20,860 nucleotides of DNA from positions 1 to 20,860 of the forward strand of contig CAXSEA010000043.1 of assembly GCA_964235675.1 (NCBI GenBank), given 5' to 3'. Below the pieces are notes generated by a model. The model was not told where the DNA came from, did no database searches, and saw only the letters and a list, made by a program, of their open reading frames with translations. Source of the stretch: CAXSEA01 sp964235675 (GTDB lineage: Bacteria; Armatimonadota; Armatimonadia; Armatimonadales; Capsulimonadaceae). Position numbers and translations under genes: made by a program. Numbering within the stretch: the first letter of the stretch is position 1; each line of letters opens with the position of its first letter. Below, in pieces: positions 7,943 through 17,588 of this stretch.

Positions 7943-8548
7943 ATGACAAGCAACACGATTTACACGGTCGGGCATTCCTCTCATACCAGCGAGCATTTTG
8001 TTTCGCTGCTGCGGCGTCACGGCGTCAACTTACTGGTCGATGTCCGCTCGACGCCGTACAGCCAGTGGCAGCGGCATTTCAACAAAGAGCAGTTTTCACT
8101 GATGCTGAAGGCCGGCAATATCGATTACCTTTTCCTGGGCCGCGAGCTGGGCGCGAGAAGCGACGATAAAAGCTGCTACGTTGACGGGCAAGTTCAGTAC
8201 GCCCTGCTGACGCGGACCTCCTTATTCCAAGCGGGAATCGAGTGCGTGCTGGAGAGAAGCGAGCAGTTCACGGTTGCATTGATGTGCGCCGAAAAAGAGC
8301 CTCTGGAATGCCATCGCTCTCTTCTGGTCGGCAAAGCTTTGGCGGATAAAGGGAAACAGCTCCGCCATATTCACGCAGACGGCAGCTTGGAAACCGAATA
8401 TGAGGCGATGTCCCGGCTTTTGGCGCTTATGAACATGCCCGAGGTCACGCTTTTTGAGTCCAGGGACGATCTTGTCGATCTCGCTTGCAGAAAGCAGGAG
8501 CGAATTATCGCCTATAAAGATAATTCCACGCAAGCAGAGCCGCTATGA
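7943..8548 (+). CDS. DUF488 family protein (larger paralogue)
   Basis: The 201-residue product carries all DUF488 landmarks: YTVGHS (7-12), LVDVRSTPYS (31-40), a conserved FN (46-47), FLGRELGAR (64-72) and the C-terminal signature LMCAEKEPLECHR (113-125), with paired Cys and His. The Cys-x-E...Cys-His-Arg cluster looks like a metal or catalytic site, but the biochemical role of the family is not established. Residues after about 150 are a helical extension of about 50 residues not present in the second paralogue. It lies between the dual-OB gene and the second DUF488 gene and overlaps the latter by 4 nt (ATGA), indicating translational coupling. Confidence 0.88.
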   Translation: MTSNTIYTVGHSSHTSEHFVSLLRRHGVNLLVDVRSTPYSQWQRHFNKEQFSLMLKAGNIDYLFLGRELGARSDDKSCYVDGQVQYALLTRTSLFQAGIECVLERSEQFTVALMCAEKEPLECHRSLLVGKALADKGKQLRHIHADGSLETEYEAMSRLLALMNMPEVTLFESRDDLVDLACRKQERIIAYKDNSTQAEPL

Positions 8549-8982
8549 ACCTCTACACCATAGGATTCACCAAGAAGACCGCCCGAGGCTTCTTTGAAAG
8601 CCTCTCCCAAAGCGGTGTCCGCCGGGTCATAGACGTTCGGCTCAACAATGTCTCGCAGTTGGCGGGCTTCGCGAAAAAAAGCGATCTCGCCTATTTCCTG
8701 CAGGCGATTTGCAGCATCAAATACGTGCACGAGCCGCTTCTGGCACCGACACAGGAAATGCTGGACGACTACAAGAAGAAAAAGGGAAGCTGGAGCGATT
8801 ACGAGCAGCGCTTCATCACTCTGATGGAGTCAAGAGAAATACAAAACCGCTTGTCGCCCGAGCTATTTACCGACGGCTGCCTCTTGTGCAGCGAGGACAA
8901 ACCCCATCACTGCCACCGAAGATTAGTGGCGGAGTACCTCAACGCGCATTGGGGCAATCTCACGATAAAGCACATCGAGTAG
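8545..8982 (+). CDS. DUF488 family protein (compact paralogue)
   Basis: The 145-residue product begins inside the stop codon of the preceding gene (ATGA). Its motifs belong to a different DUF488 subgroup: LYTIGFTKKTA (3-13), VIDVRLNN (28-35), GFAKKSDLAYFL (41-52), YEQRF (86-90) and LLCSEDKPHHCHRRLVAEYL (113-132). The Cys/His cluster is retained. Replacement of GHS by GFT and of DVRSxP by DVRLNN, together with the shorter C-terminus, shows that this is not a recent duplicate of the upstream gene. Two subgroups conserved side by side suggest a heteromer or two successive steps. No terminator was seen immediately downstream. Confidence 0.88.
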   Translation: MNLYTIGFTKKTARGFFESLSQSGVRRVIDVRLNNVSQLAGFAKKSDLAYFLQAICSIKYVHEPLLAPTQEMLDDYKKKKGSWSDYEQRFITLMESREIQNRLSPELFTDGCLLCSEDKPHHCHRRLVAEYLNAHWGNLTIKHIE

Positions 8983-9403
8983 CCCCCACGCAATCTTATA
9001 AAGATCGCTCTTCTTGGATTAGCTTCTAGACAATGCGCCCAGCAAATTTCCTTTCCTTCAGGGAAGGTGGCCGTGAGGCCGGATAGGGTCGCCGAGCAGA
9101 GCCTTTCGTAATCGCGCCCAGCGCATCTTAAACCTGCGCTAAACTTGCCCCGCCGATACGACACCCTGCCGTCCAGGAACTTAAACTCACCCGTGTGCGT
9201 TCTACACTTGAGCCGGATACGCTAAAGCAACGGGAGAAGATCAACTGAGGTTTTACTGGGCATTGCTCCGGGTAACCCCAACCCATTCCGTTCTTGCCGC
9301 AACGCCTCCAGCCAACAGCACTTTTGCGCAGTTTCTAAAGCATCAGCCGCGCCGCCTCGCTCCGGCGCTTCACAAACTAGAGTTAGGTGGTTCAAACACG
9401 ACA
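8983..9403. other. 421-bp gap upstream of hsp20
   Basis: The gap contains one hairpin repeat unit (9048-9089). No CIRCE element (TTAGCACTC...GAGTGCTAA) or obvious heat-shock promoter was seen before hsp20. The frame of hsp20 is open back to 9263, but the added residues are not alpha-crystallin-like. Confidence 0.5.
9048..9089 (+). repeat. paired-hairpin repeat, solitary unit B
   Basis: The first stem, CCTTTCC/GGGAAGG, is kept by one G-T wobble. The second stem is GGCC-GTGA-GGCC with a GNRA-type loop, followed by GGATAGGG. No inverted partner was found nearby, unlike the other internal copies. Confidence 0.75.
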
Positions 9404-9949
9404 ATGGCCTACAAAGATTATCGCGACATTTTCCGCCAGATGGAGCAGCTCTCCGACGAGGTGTTCCGCGGCTTTTTCGATATGCCTACCGGCAGCGGGC
9501 GCTTTTGGCAGCCCCCCATCGACATCTACGAATCCGAAACCGACCTCCTGGTCAAAATTGAGGTTCCGGGTGTCCGCCCCGACGAGATGAACGTCTCCTT
9601 ATCCGAGGACGACCGCGTGCTTACCATCGCTGGAATCCGGCGCGAGCCCGCCGGCGAGCGCCGTGGCCGTCTCCGCTGCCACCAGTTGGAGATTTACTTC
9701 GGTCCCTTCGAGCGCGCCGTGGCCCTGCCGCAAGGAGTTCCCGTCCTTCGCGACGAGATTAAAGCCATCTACCGCGAAGGATTTCTAGTCGTCACCCTCC
9801 CGAAGAACCTGGAGATCGAGCGACGCGACCGCCGCGTGATCCCGATTGTGACCGCCGTCACCGACACCGACCACGAGCACACCACCGTTCCGGAAGCCGA
9901 TGACCGCGCTGAAATCGAAGAGCGCGAGCCAGCCGAAAGCGTTTCCTAA
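9404..9949 (+). CDS. Hsp20/alpha-crystallin small heat-shock protein
   Basis: This 181-residue ATP-independent holdase is cytosolic and keeps unfolding proteins soluble. The alpha-crystallin domain runs from about 36 to 133: PPIDIYESETDLLVKIEVPG (37-56) begins it, a variant of the RGLT-type loop LEIYFGPFERAVALP (95-109) lies near the middle, and EAIYREGFLVVTLPK-like sequence (119-133) closes it. The C-terminal tail contains IPI (146-148), the IXI motif that docks into neighbouring subunits. A further 30-residue acidic extension follows. The ATG at 9404 gives the usual amphipathic N-terminal arm (MAYKDYRDIFRQMEQL). The next gene is lon, so the two form a quality-control neighbourhood, but a paired repeat separates them and they need not be one operon. 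Confidence 0.93.
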   Translation: MAYKDYRDIFRQMEQLSDEVFRGFFDMPTGSGRFWQPPIDIYESETDLLVKIEVPGVRPDEMNVSLSEDDRVLTIAGIRREPAGERRGRLRCHQLEIYFGPFERAVALPQGVPVLRDEIKAIYREGFLVVTLPKNLEIERRDRRVIPIVTAVTDTDHEHTTVPEADDRAEIEEREPAESVS

Positions 9950-9960
9950 AATCGACCGGA

Positions 9961-10096
9961 ACCCATCCGTCGCTTCGCGCCACCTTCCCTGTAGGGAAGG
10001 AAATATAAGATAGCGCTTTATTTTAGAACGGCCTAGAACATGGTCGTAGACTTTTCCTTCCCTCCAGGGAAGGTAGCGCAAAGCGCCGGATGGGTT
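9961..10096. repeat. paired-hairpin repeat, head-to-head pair C/D, subfamily 1
   Basis: The left unit (9961-10003, minus sense) and right unit (10046-10096, plus sense) each have the CCTTCCC/GGGAAGG stem. The second stems are CGC-GAA-GCG on the left and GCGC-AAA-GCGC on the right. The 42-nt spacer starts TATAAGATAGCGCT and has the same length and start as the spacer of the pair at 16111. It begins 11 nt after the hsp20 stop codon. Confidence 0.85.
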
Positions 10097-10153
10097 CCGA
10101 CCGCAGCGCAAATAACTTTTAGCAGTATTGATTAGGAGTTAGAACAACTCACC

Positions 10154-12844
<2,691 letters not shown>

Positions 12845-12864
12845 CCCCCGCTCAGTCAGACACC

Positions 12865-12902
12865 AAACGCCCATCTGCAATTAACCGGCGGATGGGCGTT
12901 TT
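12865..12902 (+). terminator. Rho-independent terminator of lon
   Basis: The stem is AAACGCCCATC (12865-12875) with GATGGGCGTTT (12891-12901), extendable by three pairs inward. It is followed by a short T run (TTTT, 12899-12902), and it starts about 20 nt after the lon stop codon. Confidence 0.88.
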
Positions 12903-12907
12903 GCTAT

Positions 12908-12946
12908 CTCTTCCCCTCCTTATCCTAGGAGGGGCTAGGGGAGGTC
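12908..12946. repeat. short palindromic repeat of a second family
   Basis: CCCCTCCT (12913-12920) pairs with AGGAGGGG (12927-12934) and is followed by CTAGGGGAGGTC. It has the same build as the main hairpin repeat (stem, then a flanking GGGGAGGT) but different sequence. It lies between the lon terminator and the next pair. Confidence 0.6.
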
Positions 12947-12948
12947 CG

Positions 12949-13105
12949 CACCTATCCGGGCTCTCGCCCACCTTCCCTGAAAGGGAAGGAACCATTTACA
13001 GCAAAGCGCGGCTATAACTAGACACAATCCCAACGATAAGCGCCCTCCAGCTTGATACAAAGTTCCTTCCCTTCAGGGAAGGTGGGCGAGAGCCCGGATA
13101 GGTCC
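12949..13105. repeat. paired-hairpin repeat, head-to-head pair E/F, subfamily 2
   Basis: The left unit (12949-12992, minus sense) and right unit (13063-13105, plus sense) both have the second stem GGGC-GAGA-GCCC and tail GGATAGGT. The spacer is longer than in subfamily 1 and contains ATTTACAGCAA, shared in similar form with the pair at 17996. The right unit ends four bases before the start codon of the DUF2278 gene. Confidence 0.85.
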
Positions 13106-13108
13106 CTC

Positions 13109-13801
13109 ATGAGCCAACTCACCTACACCCTCCTCAAAGGTACGGTCCTCGACTGGAAACTGATGAACGCGCAGGCTGCCCACGGCCATCCCCTGATGCG
13201 TCCCCACCTCCACATCAAGCTCCAAGCCGGAAGCCAAGCCTACGACGTCGCTGTCAACATCGCCTCGGAAGACCAAGACCCCTCCTTAACCCTGGTTCGC
13301 TACGCCATCAAATCAATTGCCGTTCCTCACCCGGACACCTACGCTGCCCTCCCCGATGGTGCCTACAACCGCGACAAAACCGACGCCGGCGGCATTGACT
13401 ACGTCTACCAGCAGCTAGTCACCGAACCCGAAACCCAGCTCCTGGATATTTTCGACAATTCCCCCATCACCCCCGAAAATAACTCCATCGCCCAGGCCGT
13501 CCAAACCGCCAAAAACACCCCCGCCACCATCGCCTATGCCTTCGGCCACCGCTACACTCCCGACCCCAACCAATACAGCCCCGCCTGGCCCGGCATCCCC
13601 AACGACGGCATCCACAACATCCACCTGAACCAAGGCAACGCCCCCACCGATCACGCCGACGAAAACGGCCGCTACGAAGACGGTGCCCTATTCCTCTACA
13701 ACCCCACCCAAAACCAGTGGACCTCCATCTTCGTAGCCTTCCAATCCCAATCCTGGAACAACGGCCCGGATGGGTACCCAGTGGAATCACCGGATTATTA
13801 G
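13109..13801 (+). CDS. DUF2278 (YukJ-like) family protein
   Basis: The 230-residue soluble protein starts with LTYTLLKGTVLDWKL, the family opening. The family core follows: YDVAVNIASED (about 54-64, the xxAVNVxSxD motif), IAYAFGHRYTP (156-166), then NDGIHNIHLNQGN (179-191). The closing stretch is ENGRYEDGALFLYNP and IFVAFQSQSWN (213-223), which is nearly invariant in DUF2278. The biochemical function of the family is unknown. The frame runs upstream through hairpin unit F, giving a spurious FPSGKVGESPDR leader, so the ATG at 13109 just after the repeat is preferred. No Shine-Dalgarno is visible there, and the repeat forms the entire immediate leader. Confidence 0.85.
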   Translation: MSQLTYTLLKGTVLDWKLMNAQAAHGHPLMRPHLHIKLQAGSQAYDVAVNIASEDQDPSLTLVRYAIKSIAVPHPDTYAALPDGAYNRDKTDAGGIDYVYQQLVTEPETQLLDIFDNSPITPENNSIAQAVQTAKNTPATIAYAFGHRYTPDPNQYSPAWPGIPNDGIHNIHLNQGNAPTDHADENGRYEDGALFLYNPTQNQWTSIFVAFQSQSWNNGPDGYPVESPDY

Positions 13802-13832
13802 TCAGTTGAGTGCTTGCGTGTACAACTTCGTG

Positions 13833-13861
13833 TTGCATTTTTCGAGAGAGTTGGCTATAAT
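13833..13861 (+). promoter_or_regulatory. strong sigma-70-type promoter for the RNA upstream of the Abi gene
   Basis: TTGCAT (13833-13838), a 17-bp spacer and a perfect TATAAT (13856-13861). The predicted start is near 13868, about 75 nt before the Abi start codon. Confidence 0.75.
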
Positions 13862-13867
13862 GATATT

Positions 13868-13930
13868 AACACGGCCCGCCCCACTGCGTTTGTGACTTCG
13901 GTCTGCACTCGTACGGGTGGGTTTTCTATT
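13868..13930 (+). ncRNA. candidate structured RNA (AbiF-RNA/antitoxin-like) with terminator-like 3' end
   Basis: The RNA would start just after the consensus promoter. CCCGCCC (13875-13881) pairs with GGGTGGG (13915-13921), seven pairs including one G-U, and is followed at once by a U-rich run (TTTTCTATTTGTTTC). Inside, TGTGAC (13891-13896) pairs with GTC-T-GCA (13901-13907) through one bulged base, capped by a UUCG tetraloop. Strong promoter, short folded RNA and leaky terminator immediately before a HEPN-type Abi gene is the arrangement of RNA-antitoxin systems. I recall that Rfam has an abiF RNA motif found upstream of such genes; whether this copy matches its covariance model is untested. 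The fold was worked out by eye. Confidence 0.55.
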
Positions 13931-13943
13931 TGTTTCTTCCGCC

Positions 13944-14891
13944 ATGGCTCTTTATAGCAAGCCATACCTTCTACTACCAGAACAGCTTGCCCTCATCAAA
14001 TCCCGAGGGTTGCAAGTTGCAAATGACGCTGCGGCTATTCAGTCTCTTCACCGAAATGGTTACTACCGCCTAAGCGCTTACTGGTATCCTTTCCGCGAGA
14101 TTGTCGCAGGAATGCGAGGGGATACCTTCCTACCGCACAGCCATTTTGAAGACGCAGTAAAGCTACTCCGCTTCGATAAAGCATTCAAGCTTCTACTTTT
14201 GGATGCACTTGAAAACGTCGAAATTGCTACTCGTGTTGAGATTGCTTTAACACTAGGGCGGTACAGTCCTTTCGCGCTTGAAAACCCGCAAGTTTTCCAT
14301 AACAGGTTCACAACACCGCATCGGACTTCTGGAAGAGTTGACTACAACGAGTGGAAGGCCAAATTTGACGAGCTCGTCCTTCGATCAAAGGACGAGTTTG
14401 TACTGCACTATGAACGGCAGTATGGCTCTCGCTCGCCGCTGCCCATATGGATAGCTATAGAGCTGTGGGATTTCGGCGTTCTTTCAAAAGCGTTCAGCGG
14501 TATGCAGTACCGCGATCAGGTGAGAGTTGCCTCGCGCTTTAACATTCCAGACTGGAAGTTGATGCAAAGCTGGCTGCGAACACTCAACTATGTCCGCAAC
14601 GTAATTGCTCACCACGGCAGACTATGGAACCTAAACCTAAGCGACAACCCACAGCTGCCAAGTCGCGGTCAAATCTCAGAATTCGACACTCTGCTTAGCC
14701 TACCCGCTGTTACTACAAGAATCTACAACGTTTGCTGCATTCTGAGCTATATGACGCGCGCACTCAATCCCGCCGCATCGTGGCCACAAGACCTGAAGAA
14801 TCTTGTCGACGTCTTTCCAACTATGCCATATGCCAGCATCCAGGACATGGGATTCCCTGCGGATTGGCATACTCATAGATTTTGGAAGTAA
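13944..14891 (+). CDS. Abi_2/AbiF-like abortive infection protein with HEPN ribonuclease motif
   Basis: The product has 315 residues from the ATG at 13944. The family opening is clear: KPYLLLPEQLALIKSRGL (6-23), NGYYRLSAYWYPFR (38-51), FEDAVKLLRFDKAFKLLLLD (68-87) and the helix ALENVEIATRVEIALTLG (88-105). Near the C-terminus VRNVIAHHGRLWN (217-229) contains R-x4-H (R218, H223), the HEPN nuclease motif in the RNxxAHHxRLWN form typical of Abi_2. By family it is a growth-arresting, phage-defence RNase acting on cellular RNA. A GTG at 13917 is in frame but lies in the terminator stem of the upstream RNA, so it is not used here. No Shine-Dalgarno is visible. Base composition is clearly lower in GC than the neighbours, suggesting horizontal gain. 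Confidence 0.88.
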   Translation: MALYSKPYLLLPEQLALIKSRGLQVANDAAAIQSLHRNGYYRLSAYWYPFREIVAGMRGDTFLPHSHFEDAVKLLRFDKAFKLLLLDALENVEIATRVEIALTLGRYSPFALENPQVFHNRFTTPHRTSGRVDYNEWKAKFDELVLRSKDEFVLHYERQYGSRSPLPIWIAIELWDFGVLSKAFSGMQYRDQVRVASRFNIPDWKLMQSWLRTLNYVRNVIAHHGRLWNLNLSDNPQLPSRGQISEFDTLLSLPAVTTRIYNVCCILSYMTRALNPAASWPQDLKNLVDVFPTMPYASIQDMGFPADWHTHRFWK

Positions 14892-14954
14892 TTTTATAAA
14901 TTCAAGCACAGTGCTGTTCATGGGATAACAGAAGTTTGGCTTTGTATTTAGCAA

Positions 14955-15119
14955 ATGAAGATTGAGAACGCTGCCGATTCCGAGCCTCAGAATCAAAATT
15001 ACACTGGGTTAGAAGAATTATGGCGCGTGGGCTTCGAAGCTATGGGGCATGATCCTGATACCAACAGCGTCGAGTACATGCTGCCAGCCGCTAGAGAAGT
15101 TATTTTCGCTGACGACTAA
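14955..15119 (+). CDS. small acidic hypothetical protein, 54 aa
   Basis: The frame runs from MKIENAADSEPQNQNYTGLE to a TAA at 15117-15119. The product is soluble and strongly acidic, with about twelve Asp/Glu against three Lys/Arg. The core LEELWRVGFEAMGHDPDTNS looks like ordinary protein sequence rather than random translation. It lies 63 nt after the Abi gene and shares that gene's lower GC content, so it may belong to the same acquired unit. No ribosome binding site or known motif was recognised. It could be an accessory or antitoxin-type partner, or an unrelated cargo gene. Confidence 0.45.
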   Translation: MKIENAADSEPQNQNYTGLEELWRVGFEAMGHDPDTNSVEYMLPAAREVIFADD

Positions 15120-15132
15120 CCGTACAAAAACA

Positions 15133-15160
15133 GCCCTCCGCACACCATCATGCGAAGGGC
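15133..15160 (-). terminator. terminator of the aquaporin gene
   Basis: A ten-pair stem with one mismatch (15133-15142 with 15151-15160) has an 8-nt loop. Read leftward it is followed by TGTTTTTG. It lies 30 nt past the aquaporin stop codon. Confidence 0.8.
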
Positions 15161-15189
15161 CACACCCACACCAACATTCACCCACCCAC

Positions 15190-15954
15190 CTAGCTAGTCG
15201 CGCTCGCCGTATCTCCCGTTACATCCGGGCGGCCTGCCAGGTACTCGTCGGGGCCGAGCCACTTGTACGCCATTCCCGCCAGACCCGCGCCGAGCAGCGG
15301 AGCCACCCAGAACATCCAGAGCTGCGCGATGGCCCAGCCGCCGACCATCAGCGCCGGGCCGGTGCTACGGGCGGGGTTCACCGAGAGGTTGGTAATTGGG
15401 ATGCCGATGAGATGGATCAGCGTCAGGGCGAGGCCGATGGCAATCGGCGCGAAGCCGCTGGGGGCGCGCTTATCGGTCGCGCCCAGAATAATAATCAGGA
15501 AAAAGAACGTCAGCACCGTTTCGGCCAGGAAGCACGCCGCCAGCGAGTAGTGCCCCGGCGAATGCGCTCCGTACCCGTTCGACGCCAGCCCGTCCGCGAT
15601 ACTGAACCCCGGATGCCCGCTCGCGATCACCCGCAGCACCGCCGCGCCGGCAATCCCGCCAAGCAGCTGCGCGATTACATAGGCCGGAATATCCTTCGAC
15701 GGAAACCGCCCGCCGGAGAACAGCCCGAACGTCACCGCCGGGTTCAAGTGGCAGCCGGAGATATGCCCAATCGCATAGGCCATGGTCAGCACCGTCAGCC
15801 CAAACGCCAGCGCCACCCCCACAAACCCAATTCCCATGTTGATATTGGGATTGTCCGCCAGAAACTTCGCGGCAAACACCGCGCTCCCGCAGCCGCCGAA
15901 CACAAGCCAAAACGTCCCGATAAACTCGGCGACAGCCCGCTTTGAAATAGACAT
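15190..15954 (-). CDS. aqpZ: aquaporin Z
   Basis: This 254-residue, six-TM inner-membrane water channel has both half-helix signatures: HLNPAVTFGL (69-78, NPA 71-73) and SVNPARSTGPAL (191-202, NPA 193-195). By spacing from the NPA boxes, the selectivity-filter positions equivalent to E. coli AqpZ F43, H174 and R189 are F51, H181 and R196, all the water-channel type. The T183 position is Leu190 here. That combination favours a water pore over a glycerol facilitator. AFGLTVLTMAYAIGHISG (50-67) is nearly the E. coli sequence. A 25-residue hydrophilic C-terminal tail follows the last helix. AAGGAG stands 10 nt before the ATG, and a promoter candidate lies at 15983-16011. Confidence 0.96.
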   Translation of the reverse strand: MSISKRAVAEFIGTFWLVFGGCGSAVFAAKFLADNPNINMGIGFVGVALAFGLTVLTMAYAIGHISGCHLNPAVTFGLFSGGRFPSKDIPAYVIAQLLGGIAGAAVLRVIASGHPGFSIADGLASNGYGAHSPGHYSLAACFLAETVLTFFFLIIILGATDKRAPSGFAPIAIGLALTLIHLIGIPITNLSVNPARSTGPALMVGGWAIAQLWMFWVAPLLGAGLAGMAYKWLGPDEYLAGRPDVTGDTASATS

Positions 15955-15982
15955 ACAGAGGTTGCTCCTTCAGCAATGGAAA

Positions 15983-16011
15983 ATAAGATCGAGCAAAACG
16001 CCGCGTCTCAA
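15983..16011 (-). promoter_or_regulatory. candidate sigma-70 promoter of aqpZ
   Basis: On the minus strand TTGAGA (16006-16011), a 17-bp spacer and TCTTAT (15983-15988) are followed by the AAGGAG ribosome binding site and the aqpZ ATG. The -35 matches 5/6 and the -10 matches 4/6. Confidence 0.5.
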
Positions 16012-16110
16012 ACAGCTTCTCGGAATGCGGCGCAACAAACCATTGTAGACCTAAGACACAAGCGGAGGTTATCGGCGCAAGGCAGCATGGGTAATTCTCA
16101 GCATTCCCGA

Positions 16111-16246
16111 ACTTATCCGTCGCTTCGCGCCACCTTCCCTGGAGGGAAGGAAATATAAGATGGCGCTCTCTTAAAGACGCTTAAGAACTTGAGCCGTAGA
16201 CTTTTCCTTCCCTCCAGGGAAGGTGGCGCGAAGCGACGGATGGGTT
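16111..16246. repeat. paired-hairpin repeat, head-to-head pair G/H, subfamily 1
   Basis: The left unit (16111-16153) and right unit (16196-16246) are inverted and share the second stem CGC-GAA-GCG. The 42-nt spacer begins TATAAGATGGCGCT and matches the spacer of the pair at 9961 in length and start; its remainder differs. The right half begins GTAGACTTTTCC like unit A. Confidence 0.88.
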
Positions 16247-16268
16247 CTTCATCTATAGGACCACCCAC

Positions 16269-17267
16269 ATGAAAATCATCGCCCTCGAAGAGCACTACTC
16301 CACTCCCGAAATCAACGCCGCCTGGAAAGCCCTGCCGCCCGAGCTGCAAGATCCCATCACCACCAATTTCGGCACCGGCAAAATAGCTGACGGCCTGCTC
16401 GACATGAGCGGCGATCCACTCGGCGCGCGCCTGAAAAATATGGACGACAACGGTATCGACGTCCAGGTGCTGTCCCTCACCACTCCCGGCGTGCAAAGCT
16501 TCGACCCCGCCCAATCCGTCGATTTCGCCCGCCGCTGCAACGATCTCGCCGCCGAGCTGATCGCCAAGCGCCCCGACCGCTTCCAGGGCTTCGCCGCGCT
16601 TCCCACTCCCGATCCCGAAGCCGCCGCGAAAGAATTGGAGCGCTGCGTGAGCGAGCTTGGATTCAAAGGCGCGATGCTCTGCGGTCGCACCCAGGGCAAA
16701 AACGTCGACGATCCAGCCCAATTCGCCATCTACGAAGCCGCCGCATCTCTCAAAGTGCCGCTCTACATCCACCCGCAAATCCCGCAACCCTCTGTCCGAG
16801 ACGCCTACTACACCGGCTACGGCGACGAGCTCGATACCACATTCGCGACCTCCGGAGTCGGCTGGCACTTCGAGACGGGAATCCAAGCCATCCGCCTGAT
16901 CCTCTCCGGCGTCTTTGACCGCTTGCCCGACCTCCAGATCATCCTGGGTCATTGGGGCGAGCTGATGGCGTTCTATCTCACCCGCCTCAACTCGATGTCC
17001 AAGCTCGCCCACCAGCTCAAAATGCCGGTCGAGGAGTACTACAAGCAGCATGTCTACCTCACCCCCAGCGGCATCTACTCCCAGCAGTATCTCCGATGGG
17101 CCATCGAAGTCATGGGCGTCGAGCGCATCCTCTTCGCCTTGGACTACCCCTTCATAGACGCCCCAGGCGGCGGCTCCCGCCAATTCCTCACCGACGCCGC
17201 CTTGTCCGACCAGGACAAAGAGCTGATCGCCCACGGCAACTGGGAGCGCCTCACCAGCCAAGCTTAG
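16269..17267 (+). CDS. amidohydrolase family protein, 2,3-dihydroxybenzoate/gamma-resorcylate decarboxylase type
   Basis: The 332-residue TIM-barrel metal enzyme starts MKIIALEEHYSTPE. E7 and H9 correspond to the ExH metal pair of gamma-resorcylate decarboxylase. Further ligands or catalytic residues are H168 in PLYIHPQ, H228 in ILGHWGE and D292 in FALDYPF. These fit the ACMSD-like branch of the amidohydrolases, which decarboxylates aromatic acids through a divalent metal. The length is normal for the branch. The exact substrate cannot be deduced; no aromatic-degradation genes are adjacent. AGGA about 8 nt before the ATG is the ribosome binding site, and hairpin unit H lies just upstream. A strong terminator follows, so it is a single-gene unit. 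Confidence 0.9.
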   Translation: MKIIALEEHYSTPEINAAWKALPPELQDPITTNFGTGKIADGLLDMSGDPLGARLKNMDDNGIDVQVLSLTTPGVQSFDPAQSVDFARRCNDLAAELIAKRPDRFQGFAALPTPDPEAAAKELERCVSELGFKGAMLCGRTQGKNVDDPAQFAIYEAAASLKVPLYIHPQIPQPSVRDAYYTGYGDELDTTFATSGVGWHFETGIQAIRLILSGVFDRLPDLQIILGHWGELMAFYLTRLNSMSKLAHQLKMPVEEYYKQHVYLTPSGIYSQQYLRWAIEVMGVERILFALDYPFIDAPGGGSRQFLTDAALSDQDKELIAHGNWERLTSQA

Positions 17268-17318
17268 TTCTCTAGCACTCCTTTCCAAAGAGAAGAGCCA
17301 GCCTTGCCTTTCCCCAGT

Positions 17319-17355
17319 AAAACAGCCTCGCTGCAAGCCGCAGCGAGGCTGTTTT
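17319..17355 (+). terminator. strong terminator after the amidohydrolase gene
   Basis: A perfect 16-bp stem, AAAACAGCCTCGCTGC (17319-17334) with its complement at 17340-17355, has a 5-nt loop. It ends in TTTT on the plus strand, and the symmetrical A/T flanks make it potentially bidirectional. Confidence 0.9.
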
Positions 17356-17588
17356 GCTTCCAGTACGCCATCCGCGCACTTCTTGACACCGCCATCCAAC
17401 CGGCGTCGTACAAATCCGACGTGGTGAACGCTCCATCACGCTCACGTGATCGCATCAGGCAGCTTCGGTGCGGCGGATACGGCTTGCTTATTCGCGGCAA
17501 AGCATGCCTTAATACGCAAGGTGCCCGAAAGGCGCAGGAGCGGCGCGAAGCAATCGAGGAGACCGTCGCTTAAAAGGAAATTTGTCTC

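Noticed and set aside
9097..9403. Heat-shock operator (CIRCE) or sigma-32 promoter before hsp20
   Set aside because: No TTAGCACTC inverted repeat and no convincing -35/-10 pair was found on inspection.
13917..13943. GTG start for the Abi gene nine codons upstream
   Set aside because: It lies in the 3' arm of the terminator-like stem of the upstream RNA, and the family's conserved N-terminus begins right after the ATG at 13944.
15049..15945. 298-codon rightward frame opposite aqpZ
   Set aside because: The product is Arg/His/Gln/Pro-rich antisense translation of the aquaporin gene.
16113..17399. 428-codon leftward open frame opposite the amidohydrolase gene
   Set aside because: It is an antisense shadow of a clear enzyme gene, its product is a Gly/Val/Glu-rich low-complexity sequence, and it runs through both a repeat and a strong terminator.
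17304..17573. 89-codon rightward frame before the DoxX-like gene, and an isolated TTGACA at 17383
   Set aside because: The frame begins inside the strong terminator at 17319-17355 and its product has no recognisable features. The TTGACA has no good -10 at the right distance. It may be a gene remnant, but this cannot be supported.
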